Both the position numbers and the translations under genes were made by a program. A DNA stretch of 64,000 nucleotides from WJLY01 sp964562405. Its GTDB lineage: Bacteria > Joyebacterota > Joyebacteria > Joyebacterales > Joyebacteraceae. The notes under the pieces are model-generated. The model did no database searches. It was not told where the DNA came from and saw only the letters and a program-made list of their open reading frames with translations. Location of the stretch: assembly GCA_964562405.1 (NCBI GenBank), contig CAZLTC010000001.1:1-64000 (forward strand). Reading direction: 5' to 3'. Each line of letters opens with the position of its first letter. Positions within the stretch are counted from its first letter, which is position 1. Shown here piece after piece: positions 43,158 to 51,269 of the stretch.

Positions 43158-44605
43158 TTCGGAACGGCCGGGTCAACGAAGACTACCTTCTCGTTCGTCA
43201 CGACCGCGAGGCCCGGTTTGGAGCGCCGCGGCTTCCTCACGTAGCGCTTCTCCGTATAGGTGACGGGTACCGTCCTGCCTCCGCCGGACTTGCTGTGGAA
43301 TGCCGCTATGGCGGCGGCCTGCATGATGGCATCGGGACCAGGCTCCGACTTTCTTCCCGCTTTCTGGAGTATCACGTGCGAGCCCGGCGACTGCCTCGCG
43401 TGGAACCACAGGTCTCCGGGCCGCGCGATCCTGTGGGTCAGGATATCGTTGTCCCTGTTGGACTTGCCCACGAGAACCTTCCAGCCGCCCGCGACGGTGT
43501 AGGTCCTGAACCGGGCGCGCTCCTCTTCTCGCCTCCTCGGCTCGCGTCGTCGCGGCGGCCGGAACCGCTCCTCTAACTCGGAAAGGACGGCAGGCGACGC
43601 CGTCTCCAGACCGCTGATCTCGTCCTCGAGCGCGTCGATCTCGGATTCGAGCTGCGCGCGCCGTTCGGGCGCGCGACCGGCCCTTCGCTCGGCCTTCCGG
43701 GCGCGGGCGAAGAGCGCCTCGGCGTTGCGCGCGGGCGGGAGCGCCGGATCGACGTCTATCTCGACCTCGGTCACGCCGTCGTAGTCGAGCAGCCTGAGAC
43801 GCGCGTCGCCACGGCGAAGGGAGTCCTTTCGCATGAGCAGGAGCTGGGCCTTGTGCCGGTACTCGCCGGCGCGCTCGGAGTCCTCGATCTCGGCGCGCAC
43901 CTTGCCGAGCGCCCTCCGCTTCCGTGCGAGCGCGCGCTTCATGACGCGCCGAAGGGCGGCCCTCCTTGCCGAGGCCGCTATCTCGGGCAGAAGCTCCCTC
44001 GCTGCGTGAAGAGCGGCCTCGTTCCACGTGACGAACGTGAGGGTCCCTTCCCAGGGACCGTCGTTGGGAGGAAGCCCGACGTGCAGCCTGCCGGCCTCGT
44101 CTCTGCGCCACGCGACGGCCGGCGGCCCGCACGCATACGTGCCGTCATCAACACCGTGCGCCAACGTGACCGCGTCGCGGCCTCCGGGCATCGCAGGTTC
44201 AGCCTCGGGCCCATCGCAGGAGCCGGCATCTTCGAGGAGGAATGAGGGCCTCTCGCCGAGGTCGACGGTGAGCGACCGCCTGACCTCGCGGCCCGCGTGG
44301 TCCGTGCAGCTCGTGAGCAGGACCGCCGTCCGCCGGCCCGGCAGAGCGCTGAGCGAAGCGATCGTCGAGCCCACCAGATCCTCGAGCGGACTGGCGTCCA
44401 CACGCTCCGTCGCCTTCCGGGGGCGGGAGACAACGTAGAGCAGTGGGAGCGCCTTCGTGACCGCGAATCCGAGACGGAGAGGCTCGCGTCCGTCGGTCTC
44501 GAGTTCGATCCAATCGCGCGCGAGCGCCACGGCCGCCGCGATGCGGTGCCCGACGAGCCGACCCGCCGTCTCGGCGACGATGGAATGCAGGACCGTGATG
44601 TTCAT
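43154..44605 (-). CDS. rqcH: NFACT protein RqcH (ribosome quality control)
   Basis: A 483-residue NFACT family protein (RqcH/Rqc2 homologue, also called fibronectin-binding protein A-like). It binds 50S subunits carrying peptidyl-tRNA and adds alanine tails to stalled chains. The NFACT-N domain begins MNITVLHSIVAE and covers about residues 1-170. A long Arg/Glu-rich coiled coil (about 200-345) follows, then the NFACT-R domain with VLVGKSNRDNDILT and DLWFHARQSPGSHVI. The ATG at 44605 has no ribosome site and lies 6 bases from a TATACT box, suggesting a leaderless mRNA. Confidence 0.93.
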   Translation of the reverse strand: MNITVLHSIVAETAGRLVGHRIAAAVALARDWIELETDGREPLRLGFAVTKALPLLYVVSRPRKATERVDASPLEDLVGSTIASLSALPGRRTAVLLTSCTDHAGREVRRSLTVDLGERPSFLLEDAGSCDGPEAEPAMPGGRDAVTLAHGVDDGTYACGPPAVAWRRDEAGRLHVGLPPNDGPWEGTLTFVTWNEAALHAARELLPEIAASARRAALRRVMKRALARKRRALGKVRAEIEDSERAGEYRHKAQLLLMRKDSLRRGDARLRLLDYDGVTEVEIDVDPALPPARNAEALFARARKAERRAGRAPERRAQLESEIDALEDEISGLETASPAVLSELEERFRPPRRREPRRREEERARFRTYTVAGGWKVLVGKSNRDNDILTHRIARPGDLWFHARQSPGSHVILQKAGRKSEPGPDAIMQAAAIAAFHSKSGGGRTVPVTYTEKRYVRKPRRSKPGLAVVTNEKVVFVDPAVPN

Positions 44606-44611
44606 GACGGG

Positions 44612-44641
44612 AGTATAGCTCCGCGCTGTGCGTAGCGTCAA
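44612..44641 (-). promoter_or_regulatory. Sigma-70-type promoter of rqcH, leaderless
   Basis: On the minus strand TTGACG (44641-44636) and TATACT (44617-44612) are 18 bases apart. Only six bases separate the -10 from the A of the rqcH ATG at 44605, the normal distance to a transcription start. The mRNA would begin at or within a base of the start codon. Confidence 0.75.
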
Positions 44642-44687
44642 CCTGACCGGGTTTTCGACCGCATACGCGCCGAATCTCGGCGAATCG

Positions 44688-44716
44688 TTGACTTGCTCCG
44701 TAAAACGCGGTATGTT
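44688..44716 (+). promoter_or_regulatory. Sigma-70-type promoter of the yicC operon
   Basis: TTGACT (44688-44693) and TATGTT (44711-44716) are 17 bases apart, close to consensus. Transcription would start near 44723, 33 bases before the yicC GTG, whose ribosome site is AAGGAGGG. It is divergent from the rqcH promoter, 47 bases away. Confidence 0.75.
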
Positions 44717-44755
44717 AGCAGTTCGCTACTGCACAGGAGCCAAGGAGGGAATCCC

Positions 44756-45631
44756 GTGCTCAGGAGCATGACCGGCTACGGTGGATCGGAGAGAACCGAC
44801 GGCGAGCGCAGCGTCCGTGTGGACGTGCGTTCGGTGAACCAGCGTTTCCTCGACGTTCAGATCAAGGCCCCCAGGCTCCTGCTTCCCGTGGAGGACCGCA
44901 TGAGGAAGGCGGTCGAGGTCCGACTGGCGCGCGGGCGCGTCACCGTCTTCATCGACTGGCGCGGGGGCGGGGGTACCGCCGTCTCGCTGAACGTCGCGGC
45001 GGCCCGCAGCCTCGTTTCGGAGCTCAGGGCTCTTGGACGCGACCTCTCTCTCCCGGGTGACCTCGACCTCTCCGCTCTGGCGACGTTTCCGCAGATCTTC
45101 GAGTCCTCCGAGGGCGGCGAGGAGGCGGACAAGTTGTGGGCCTTCGTGGAGCCCGCCCTTTCGCGGGCGCTCGATGACCTCGTGGCGATGCGTGAGGCCG
45201 AGGGACGCGAACTTCACACCGAGCTGCGTGCCCGACTGGACTCGATAGCCGCGATCGTGTCGACGGTCGAGGAGACGGCACCTGGAGTGGCCGAGACCCT
45301 CCGCGACAGGGTCATGACGAGGATTCGGGAGTTGATGGAGGGTGTCGCGCCGATAGACGACGCGAGGCTCCTGCAGGAGGCGGCCGTCGCCGCGGAGCGC
45401 GCCGACTTCACCGAGGAGGTCGTGAGACTTCGCGCGCACGAGTCCCAGGCCGCTCTGTGCCTCGACAGCGACGAGCCGATGGGCAAACGTCTCAACTTCC
45501 TGGTGCAGGAGATGCACCGCGAGGCCAACACGATGGGTTCCAAGACCGCTGACACCGAGGTGTCGGGCGCGGTCATCCTGCTCAAGGAAGAGATCGAGAA
45601 GTTCCGGGAGCAGGTCCAGAACGTCGAATAG
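44756..45631 (+). CDS. yicC: YicC family endoribonuclease
   Basis: A 291-residue YicC/YloC protein. The N-terminal SMTGYG motif (residues 4-9) and VRSVNQRFLD are family hallmarks, and the C-terminal DUF1732 part ends NTMGSKTADTEVS...KEEIEKFREQVQNVE, also conserved. YicC from E. coli is an endoribonuclease that acts on specific small RNAs and mRNAs. The GTG start follows AAGGAGGG. It is the first gene of the conserved yicC-remA-gmk-rpoZ-coaBC order. Confidence 0.95.
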   Translation: MLRSMTGYGGSERTDGERSVRVDVRSVNQRFLDVQIKAPRLLLPVEDRMRKAVEVRLARGRVTVFIDWRGGGGTAVSLNVAAARSLVSELRALGRDLSLPGDLDLSALATFPQIFESSEGGEEADKLWAFVEPALSRALDDLVAMREAEGRELHTELRARLDSIAAIVSTVEETAPGVAETLRDRVMTRIRELMEGVAPIDDARLLQEAAVAAERADFTEEVVRLRAHESQAALCLDSDEPMGKRLNFLVQEMHREANTMGSKTADTEVSGAVILLKEEIEKFREQVQNVE

Positions 45632-45651
45632 GTCGGGACGGGAGGTGGAGT

Positions 45652-45909
45652 TTGAGCGGAGTCCTCCTCAATATCGGGTTCGGCAACGTCGTGGCCAGCG
45701 ACAGGGTCGTGGCCGTCGTGACGCCCGGTTCGGCGCCGGTGAAGAGACTGAAGGACCACGCGCGCGACACGGGCAAGCTCGTCGACGCCACGCAGGGCAG
45801 AAGGACTCGCGCCGTCATCGTGACGGACAGCGACCACGTCATCCTCTCGGCCATCGCGGCCGAGACCATCACTCAGAGGCTGGAGGGGCGGGACAACGGC
45901 GACTCGTGA
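45652..45909 (+). CDS. remA: RemA-like (DUF370) DNA-binding regulator
   Basis: An 85-residue DUF370 protein. LLNIGFGNVVASDRVVAVVTP and KLVDATQGRRTRAVIVTDS are the two conserved blocks. In Bacillus subtilis RemA oligomerises into a ring and wraps DNA to activate biofilm matrix genes. The DNA-contacting basic residues (GRRTRA) are retained. The TTG start has GGGAGGTGG upstream. Finding it next to yicC and gmk matches the Firmicutes order; a matrix (exopolysaccharide) gene begins at 63.1 kb, but any regulatory link is speculation. Confidence 0.93.
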   Translation: MSGVLLNIGFGNVVASDRVVAVVTPGSAPVKRLKDHARDTGKLVDATQGRRTRAVIVTDSDHVILSAIAAETITQRLEGRDNGDS

Positions 45910-45933
45910 CGGGTCCCGCGCCGGAGTGTGAAC

Positions 45934-46509
45934 TTGAACCGCAGGGGCTTTCCGATAGTTGTCTCGGGGCCGTCTGGGGCGGGGAAGACCAGCGTGTGCC
46001 AGCGGATTCTGGCGCTCGACCCGCTCATGGCCTACTCGGTGTCGGTGACCACCAGACCGCCGCGGCCCGGCGAGACCAATCGACGGCACTACGAGTTCGT
46101 CGGAGACGAGGAGTTCGATGCCTTGACGAATGAGGGCGCGCTCGCCGAGTGGGCGGTCGTCCACGGCTACCGCTACGGCACCCGCCGCGCCGTCATCGAC
46201 GAGCTTCTCGCCGCCGGCCGCGACGTCGTCATGGATCTCGACGTCCAGGGCGGCGAGTCGATGCGCGGGGCATACCCCGAGAGCCTGCTGATCTTCATCC
46301 TCCCTCCCTCGAGGGAGGCCTTGGAGACCAGGCTGCGCGGAAGGGCGACCGACCACGACGAGGTGATCGCCACGAGGCTCAAGAACGCCGCCGATGAGCT
46401 GAGCTGCGCCACGCGCTACGACAGGTGCATCGTGAACGAGGATCTCGACCGCGCGGTGGCGGAGGTCCTACATGTGATCGAATCCGTGAGAGACAAGAGG
46501 AGCATGTGA
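45934..46509 (+). CDS. gmk: Guanylate kinase
   Basis: A 191-residue guanylate kinase that phosphorylates GMP to GDP with ATP. It shows the P-loop GPSGAGKTS, VTTRPPRPGE for GMP binding, and the Y-x-F and EWAVVHGYRYGT motifs. The TTG at 45934 has GGAG 7 bases upstream; a GTG at 45928 is in frame but only one base from that ribosome site. Its stop is followed within 35 bases by rpoZ. Confidence 0.96.
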   Translation: MNRRGFPIVVSGPSGAGKTSVCQRILALDPLMAYSVSVTTRPPRPGETNRRHYEFVGDEEFDALTNEGALAEWAVVHGYRYGTRRAVIDELLAAGRDVVMDLDVQGGESMRGAYPESLLIFILPPSREALETRLRGRATDHDEVIATRLKNAADELSCATRYDRCIVNEDLDRAVAEVLHVIESVRDKRSM

Positions 46510-46542
46510 CGAGGTGGTTCCGAACTCGAGCAGGGAGTTGAG

Positions 46543-46773
46543 ATGAAGCAGCTGGACAAGAGGAAGCTTCTCAAGAACGCGCAGAACGAGTACCTGGGGG
46601 CCGTTCTGGCGGCCAAGGTCGCCAGAAGGCTGCACAACATGCCTCCCGAGGAGAGGTCCGACCCGAAGGCCAAGGTGACCTCGCTCGCGCTTGAGATGAT
46701 CACCCAAGGAGAGGTCGAGTACGAGCTGGAGGACTTCGTTTCCAAGGCAGCCAGTGAGGATTTCGGGAAGTGA
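46543..46773 (+). CDS. rpoZ: RNA polymerase omega subunit
   Basis: A 76-residue protein recognised as omega by AVLAAKVARRL (the omega AA-K-RAR-x-L helix), VTSLALEMITQGEVEYE and its fixed position between gmk and coaBC. Omega helps fold beta-prime and can mediate ppGpp sensing. The sequence is divergent, so the call rests partly on gene order. GGGAG precedes the ATG by 7 bases and the stop overlaps coaBC. Confidence 0.85.
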   Translation: MKQLDKRKLLKNAQNEYLGAVLAAKVARRLHNMPPEERSDPKAKVTSLALEMITQGEVEYELEDFVSKAASEDFGK

Positions 46774-48044
46774 CAACGTTCCCGTCCAGGCCGCTCTCAG
46801 GCAGGACGGTCGTCCTCGGAGTGACCGGGAGCATCGCCGCATTCAAGGCACCCCACATCGCCGGCAGGCTTAAGGCGCTCGGGGCGACGGTCGTCGTCGT
46901 GATGACCGAGAACGCCACCAGGTTCGTGACGCCTCTCACATTCGAGACGCTCACCGGCACAGAGGTCGTGGTGAGCATGTTCCCGGAGACCGGGAAGCGC
47001 GGAACTGGAGTAGTCTCGGAGGCAGTGGCCTCAGGCGATCACCTGGAGCACGTGCATCTGGCAGAGGCGGCGGACCTCGCCATCGTGGCGCCGGCCACGG
47101 CGAACATCATCGGGAAGCTCGCGGGAGGCATCGCCGACGATTTCCTCTCGACGGAACTCATGGCCATGACCTGCCCCATCGTTCTCGCGCCGGCAATGAA
47201 CGTGAACATGATGGAGTCGCAGGCAGTCGTTGCGAACCTCGAGATGCTTCGCACGCGCGGGGTCATCATTATCGAAGCCGATACCGGAAGGCTCGCGAGC
47301 GGAGCGGTCGGGAAGGGACGACTTGCCGACCCCGACCACATCGTCGATGTCGCGCTCGACCTGCTTCTTCCCGACCAGGACCTCGCCGGCAGGCGCGTCG
47401 TCGTGACCGCCGGGCCGACGTGGGAACGGATCGATCCCGTACGCCACATTGCCAACCCGTCCACCGGCACGATGGGATTCGCGCTCGCCGAGCGCGCGCT
47501 CCGAAGGGGAGCCGACGTGGTCCTGATCTCCGGACCGACGGCGCTCGAAGCGCCTCAGGGGGTCGCTATCGTACGCGTCACCACGACGGAGGAGATGGGT
47601 GATGCCGTGATGCGGGAGCTGGATCGGCTCGACGTGCTCGTGATGGCGGCCGCTCCGGCCGACTACAGGCCGGTGACGGTGTCCGAGAGCAAGCTCCGCA
47701 AGGGCAACGAACGCACCACGATGGAACTGGAGCCGACCGAGGACATCCTCCTGAGAGTGCGCGAGTCGAAGCGTCCGGACCAGTGCGTTGTGGGATTCGC
47801 TCTCGAGACGGAGAACGAGGTTGAGAACGCTCGGGCCAAACTCGAGCGGAAGGACCTCGATCTCATCGTGGTCAACAACCCCAAGGTGGAGGGCGCGGCC
47901 TTCGGGACCGGAACGAACGTCGTGACGATCATCGGCCGGTCGGGCCGTGAGGATTCTCCCGGGGTTATGGAGAAGACGGAGCTTGCAGACGTAATCCTGA
48001 CCGCGGCTCTCGCGGAGCTGGGGGCTCGCAGTGATGCCCGCTGA
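46770..48044 (+). CDS. coaBC: Bifunctional CoaBC (phosphopantothenoylcysteine synthase/decarboxylase)
   Basis: A 424-residue fusion that makes 4'-phosphopantetheine in two steps for coenzyme A. The CoaC part (about residues 1-195) has TGSIAAFKAP, EHVHLAEAAD with the active His, APATANIIGKLAGGIADD and PAMNVNMM. The loop that usually reads LACG-x2-G-x-GR has Ser177 in place of the catalytic Cys (LASGAVGKGR), a variant I recall from Bacteroidetes-type enzymes. The CoaB part has NPSTGTMGFALAE and APADYRPV. The GTG start overlaps the rpoZ stop. Confidence 0.95.
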   Translation: MTTFPSRPLSGRTVVLGVTGSIAAFKAPHIAGRLKALGATVVVVMTENATRFVTPLTFETLTGTEVVVSMFPETGKRGTGVVSEAVASGDHLEHVHLAEAADLAIVAPATANIIGKLAGGIADDFLSTELMAMTCPIVLAPAMNVNMMESQAVVANLEMLRTRGVIIIEADTGRLASGAVGKGRLADPDHIVDVALDLLLPDQDLAGRRVVVTAGPTWERIDPVRHIANPSTGTMGFALAERALRRGADVVLISGPTALEAPQGVAIVRVTTTEEMGDAVMRELDRLDVLVMAAAPADYRPVTVSESKLRKGNERTTMELEPTEDILLRVRESKRPDQCVVGFALETENEVENARAKLERKDLDLIVVNNPKVEGAAFGTGTNVVTIIGRSGREDSPGVMEKTELADVILTAALAELGARSDAR

Positions 48045-48106
48045 TGACGCCATGACCGCAGAACTCGATGAGACGGGGGCACCCGGGAATGCCCGCTTAT
48101 GACGCC
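48034..48106 (+). repeat. Imperfect 18-bp direct repeat at the coaBC/udg junction
   Basis: An 18-base sequence starting ATGCCCGCT occurs at 48034-48051 and again at 48089-48106 with one mismatch (G/T). The first copy opens a 22-codon frame (MPADDAMTAELD...) ending at 48102; the second copy supplies the likely ATG of the glycosylase gene. It looks like a small duplication of the gene's start region. Confidence 0.6.
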
Positions 48107-49021
48107 GGGACTTCAGGAGCGAGGTCGGTCCTGATACGCTACCTCAGGCAGGTTCAGGAACTCGGCGAGGACGAGGTCTACCTCTCCGAGGACGTGAGAA
48201 ACCTGCTCGCTCAGAGACTGGGATCGCGTAGTGCGTCGCCCGTAGCGAGCGGCCCGCAGAACCAGGAGCGCGTGGTGGCTGCACCGGGCGGCGGCCAGCA
48301 GAACCAGGGGCGCGTGGTGGCGGCACCGGGCGGCGGCCGCTCGGACGCGTCGAGGCTTGCCGCGTCGATCCCTGAGCCCGAGGTCATCGAGGCCAGGCTG
48401 GCCGTCAGCGGTGCAGCGGGCACGGGCGACATGTTCGCCGCGACGACCGACATCGACGACTGCACATCGCTCGAGGACGTGGAGAGACTCGCGCTCGGCT
48501 GTGAGAAGTGCGAGCTGGCGAGCGGCCGCACCAAGGTCGTGTTCGGAACGGGCAACCCAAACGCCACGCTCATGTTCATCGGGGAGGCCCCCGGGCGAGA
48601 CGAGGATCTGTCCGGCGTGCCCTTCGTCGGGCGCGCGGGTCAGCTTCTCGACAAGATACTCGCCGCGGCCGACATCGCCCGCGACAGTGTCTACATCGGC
48701 AACATCATCAAGTGCCGTCCTCCTAACAACCGGACGCCTCTCCTGAGCGAGATAGACGCCTGCATGCCCTATCTCGCGAAGCAGCTGAACTGCATAAGGC
48801 CGAGCATCATATGTACCCTCGGACTTCCGGCAACGCAGACGCTGCTGGGGCTCAAGGGTTCGATGGCGAGCATGCGCGGGAAGCTCTATCGGGCCGGCGA
48901 GATCGCGGTCGTTCCGACCTATCACCCGGCGGCAGCGCTCCGCGACCCCAGGTACAAGAAGCCGATCTGGGAGGACTTCCTGCTCGTCAAGCGCGAGTAC
49001 GACAAGGCCGGCAAGTCTTGA
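48089..49021 (+). CDS. Family 4 uracil-DNA glycosylase, [4Fe-4S] type
   Basis: A 310-residue UDG that removes uracil from DNA. The catalytic part (about residues 130-310) has GEAPGRDED (motif A), PTYHPAA (motif B with His) and four Cys for a [4Fe-4S] cluster (CEKC, then KCRPP and NCIRP). The N-terminal 125 residues are an unusual extension: a helix (YLRQVQELGEDEVYL), then a low-complexity region with two copies of QNQ-(E/G)-RVVAAPGGG at residues 57-83. Start choice: ATG 48089 inside the repeated sequence; an ATG at 48068 is also in frame. Its stop overlaps the phosphoesterase start. Confidence 0.92.
   Translation: MPAYDAGTSGARSVLIRYLRQVQELGEDEVYLSEDVRNLLAQRLGSRSASPVASGPQNQERVVAAPGGGQQNQGRVVAAPGGGRSDASRLAASIPEPEVIEARLAVSGAAGTGDMFAATTDIDDCTSLEDVERLALGCEKCELASGRTKVVFGTGNPNATLMFIGEAPGRDEDLSGVPFVGRAGQLLDKILAAADIARDSVYIGNIIKCRPPNNRTPLLSEIDACMPYLAKQLNCIRPSIICTLGLPATQTLLGLKGSMASMRGKLYRAGEIAVVPTYHPAAALRDPRYKKPIWEDFLLVKREYDKAGKS
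48257..48337 (+). repeat. 42-bp tandem duplication inside the UDG gene
   Basis: Two 39-base copies (48257-48295 and 48299-48337) differ at two positions and have a period of 42, keeping the frame. They encode two QNQxRVVAAPGGG units in the linker between the N-terminal helix and the glycosylase domain. Recent slipped-strand duplication is likely and copy number may vary among strains. Confidence 0.85.
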
Positions 49022-49851
49022 GATTCCTCTACGTGACCGACCTCCACGGCGACGCTGACAAGTATGCGACGGCGCTTCGAACGGCTCTGGACGAACGCGT
49101 GGAGATCGTCGTGAACGGCGGCGACCTTCTCCCCAAGGGCGCGGGACGCGCCGGGCAGGAGTCGTTCCTGCGGGACTTCATAGACCCTCATCTCTCGGAG
49201 TACGACCGGGCGGGTGTTCACTACCTGGCCTGTCTCGGCAACGATGACCTCAGGATCTACGACGAGGCGTTCGACGAGCTGTGCGGCAGGCATGCGTTCG
49301 CGGAGAACCTGGCGCAGCGCCGCTGGGAGCGCGATGGCGTGGAGTTCATAGGCATGAACTGGGTCGTCGACTACCCGTTTCGCCTCAAGGACCGCTGCAG
49401 GATGGACCACGAAGGGTACCAATTCCAGGCGCAGTTCGGGACGGGACTCCTCTCGGGACGCGACGGGCTCCTTGAAATCGAGGACTGGTTCTCATACGCT
49501 CGAACACTGCCCACCATCGAGGACGAGCTGCTTGAGCTGGTCAGACCGTCCGACATGCGCCGGGCCGTCTACGTAATGCACATGCCTCCCGTCGGCCTGG
49601 GGCTGGACGAGTGCGGCCAGGGTCCTAAGGTGGGCTCCGAGTCCGTCTACGCGTTCATCGAGCGGGAGCAGCCGATGATCACGCTGCACGGTCACATCCA
49701 CGAGTCGCCCGACGTAAGCAAGCTGTGGTGCTCTTCGATCGGCGACACGGTCTGCGTTCAGCCGGGACAGTCGGAGAAAGGTGGCCCGCTGTCGCTGGTC
49801 ATCGTGGACGTTGATGGTGAGAGCAGGACCCTCGAACGGCGAATCGTCTGA
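49018..49851 (+). CDS. Calcineurin-like metallophosphoesterase
   Basis: A 277-residue metallophosphoesterase. Metal motifs are in order: TDLHGDADK (D-x-H), NGGDLLPKG (GD-x2), LGNDD (GN-D in place of GNHD/E), MHMPP (H) and LHGHIHES (GHxH). The TTG start is set by overlap with the UDG stop and begins the first beta strand directly (LRFLYVTDLHGD); starting further upstream would be out of keeping with the family. The substrate could be a nucleotide, a phospholipid or a protein and cannot be told. Confidence 0.88.
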   Translation: MRFLYVTDLHGDADKYATALRTALDERVEIVVNGGDLLPKGAGRAGQESFLRDFIDPHLSEYDRAGVHYLACLGNDDLRIYDEAFDELCGRHAFAENLAQRRWERDGVEFIGMNWVVDYPFRLKDRCRMDHEGYQFQAQFGTGLLSGRDGLLEIEDWFSYARTLPTIEDELLELVRPSDMRRAVYVMHMPPVGLGLDECGQGPKVGSESVYAFIEREQPMITLHGHIHESPDVSKLWCSSIGDTVCVQPGQSEKGGPLSLVIVDVDGESRTLERRIV

Positions 49852-49871
49852 CAGCAGGTGGCGGAGGCACG

Positions 49872-51269
49872 ATGGCAACGACAGAGAGAACAGCTCAGAC
49901 GGCCGCGCCGGAGATCCCGGCTGGAAGGGTTCCGCCGCAGGCGGTGGACGTAGAGGTGGCCGTCCTTGGTGCGATAATGCTGGACAAGACGGCCGTCGGG
50001 ATCGTCACCGAACTTCTCGACGAGACCGCGTTCTACCGCACCTCCCACCGGAAGATATTCAGGGCCGTCCTGCAGCTCTTCGCCCGTGACGAGGCCGTCG
50101 ATCTCGTCACGGTCACGCAGGAACTCAAGAAGACGAAGGACCTCGACGACGTGGGCGGAGCCGCCTACCTGTCGACGATACTCGGCAGCGTTGCGACGAC
50201 CGCGAACGTGCGCTACCACGCGAAGATCATTCTGGAAAAGTCCGTGCTCCGCAGGCTCATCACCGTGGCCGCCGAGATCGCGCAGGAGGCCTACGACACG
50301 AGCGGCGAGGCGAGCGACATCCTCGACAGGGCCGAGCACATGATCTTCGAGATCGCGCAGGCCCGCGTTAGGCGCGACTTCGTGCCGATGAGGGAGATCC
50401 TCAAGCACAGCTTCGAGGTCATCGAGGAGCTGTACAGACGCAAGGAACACATAACGGGCATACCGTCGGGGTTCGTCGACCTCGACACGATAACCTCGGG
50501 CTTCCAGAGGTCCGACCTCGTGATCATCGCCGGGCGGCCGTCGATGGGCAAGACCGCCTTCGCCCTCAACGTCGCAGCCCACGCGGCCATCCAGAAGGGT
50601 CTGGGGACGGCCATCTTCAGTCTCGAGATGTCGCGGGCCCAGCTCGTCCAGCGAATGCTCTGCAGTGAGGCCCGCGTCGATGCGCATCAGCTCAGGACCG
50701 GCCACCTGGCCGACAGACACTGGTCGAGCCTGACGACGGCGGCGGGACTGCTCTCCGAGGCGCCAATATGGATCGACGACACGCCGGCCATGACCGTTCT
50801 CGAGATGCGCTCAAAGGCGCGGCGTCTCAAGACCGAGGCGGACATTGGAGTGATAATCGTCGACTATCTCCAGCTGATGCATGGGCTGGCGCGCCAGGAA
50901 AACAGGCAACAGGAGATCTCGGAGATCTCGCGGTCGCTGAAGGGCCTCGCGAAGGAGCTGGACGTGCCGGTCATCGCTCTGTCCCAGCTGTCGAGGGCGG
51001 TCGAGACGCGAGGCGGCGACAGACGGCCGATCCTGTCAGACCTTCGTGAATCGGGCGCCATCGAGCAGGACGCGGACGTCGTGGCGTTCATCTACAGACC
51101 CGAGGTCTACGACAGGAGCCCCGAGAACATCGGGATCGCCGAGGTCATCATAGGCAAACAGAGGAATGGTCCCACGGGGACGGTCCGTCTCGCGTTTTCT
51201 TCCGAGTGCACACGTTTCGACAACCTGAGCTCGAGGCCCGACGATGGATTCGATATCGGCGACCTCTAG
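49872..51269 (+). CDS. dnaB: Replicative DNA helicase DnaB
   Basis: A 465-residue hexameric helicase that unwinds DNA ahead of the replisome. The N-terminal DnaB-N domain (about residues 15-120) begins PPQAVDVEVAVLGAIML. The RecA-like domain has Walker A GRPSMGKTAF, IFSLEMSRAQL, Walker B IIVDYLQLM and the arginine finger region QRNGPTGTV. The length is normal and there is no intein. CAGGTGGCGGAGG precedes the ATG. The end overlaps the mlaE start by 26 bp. Confidence 0.97.
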   Translation: MATTERTAQTAAPEIPAGRVPPQAVDVEVAVLGAIMLDKTAVGIVTELLDETAFYRTSHRKIFRAVLQLFARDEAVDLVTVTQELKKTKDLDDVGGAAYLSTILGSVATTANVRYHAKIILEKSVLRRLITVAAEIAQEAYDTSGEASDILDRAEHMIFEIAQARVRRDFVPMREILKHSFEVIEELYRRKEHITGIPSGFVDLDTITSGFQRSDLVIIAGRPSMGKTAFALNVAAHAAIQKGLGTAIFSLEMSRAQLVQRMLCSEARVDAHQLRTGHLADRHWSSLTTAAGLLSEAPIWIDDTPAMTVLEMRSKARRLKTEADIGVIIVDYLQLMHGLARQENRQQEISEISRSLKGLAKELDVPVIALSQLSRAVETRGGDRRPILSDLRESGAIEQDADVVAFIYRPEVYDRSPENIGIAEVIIGKQRNGPTGTVRLAFSSECTRFDNLSSRPDDGFDIGDL

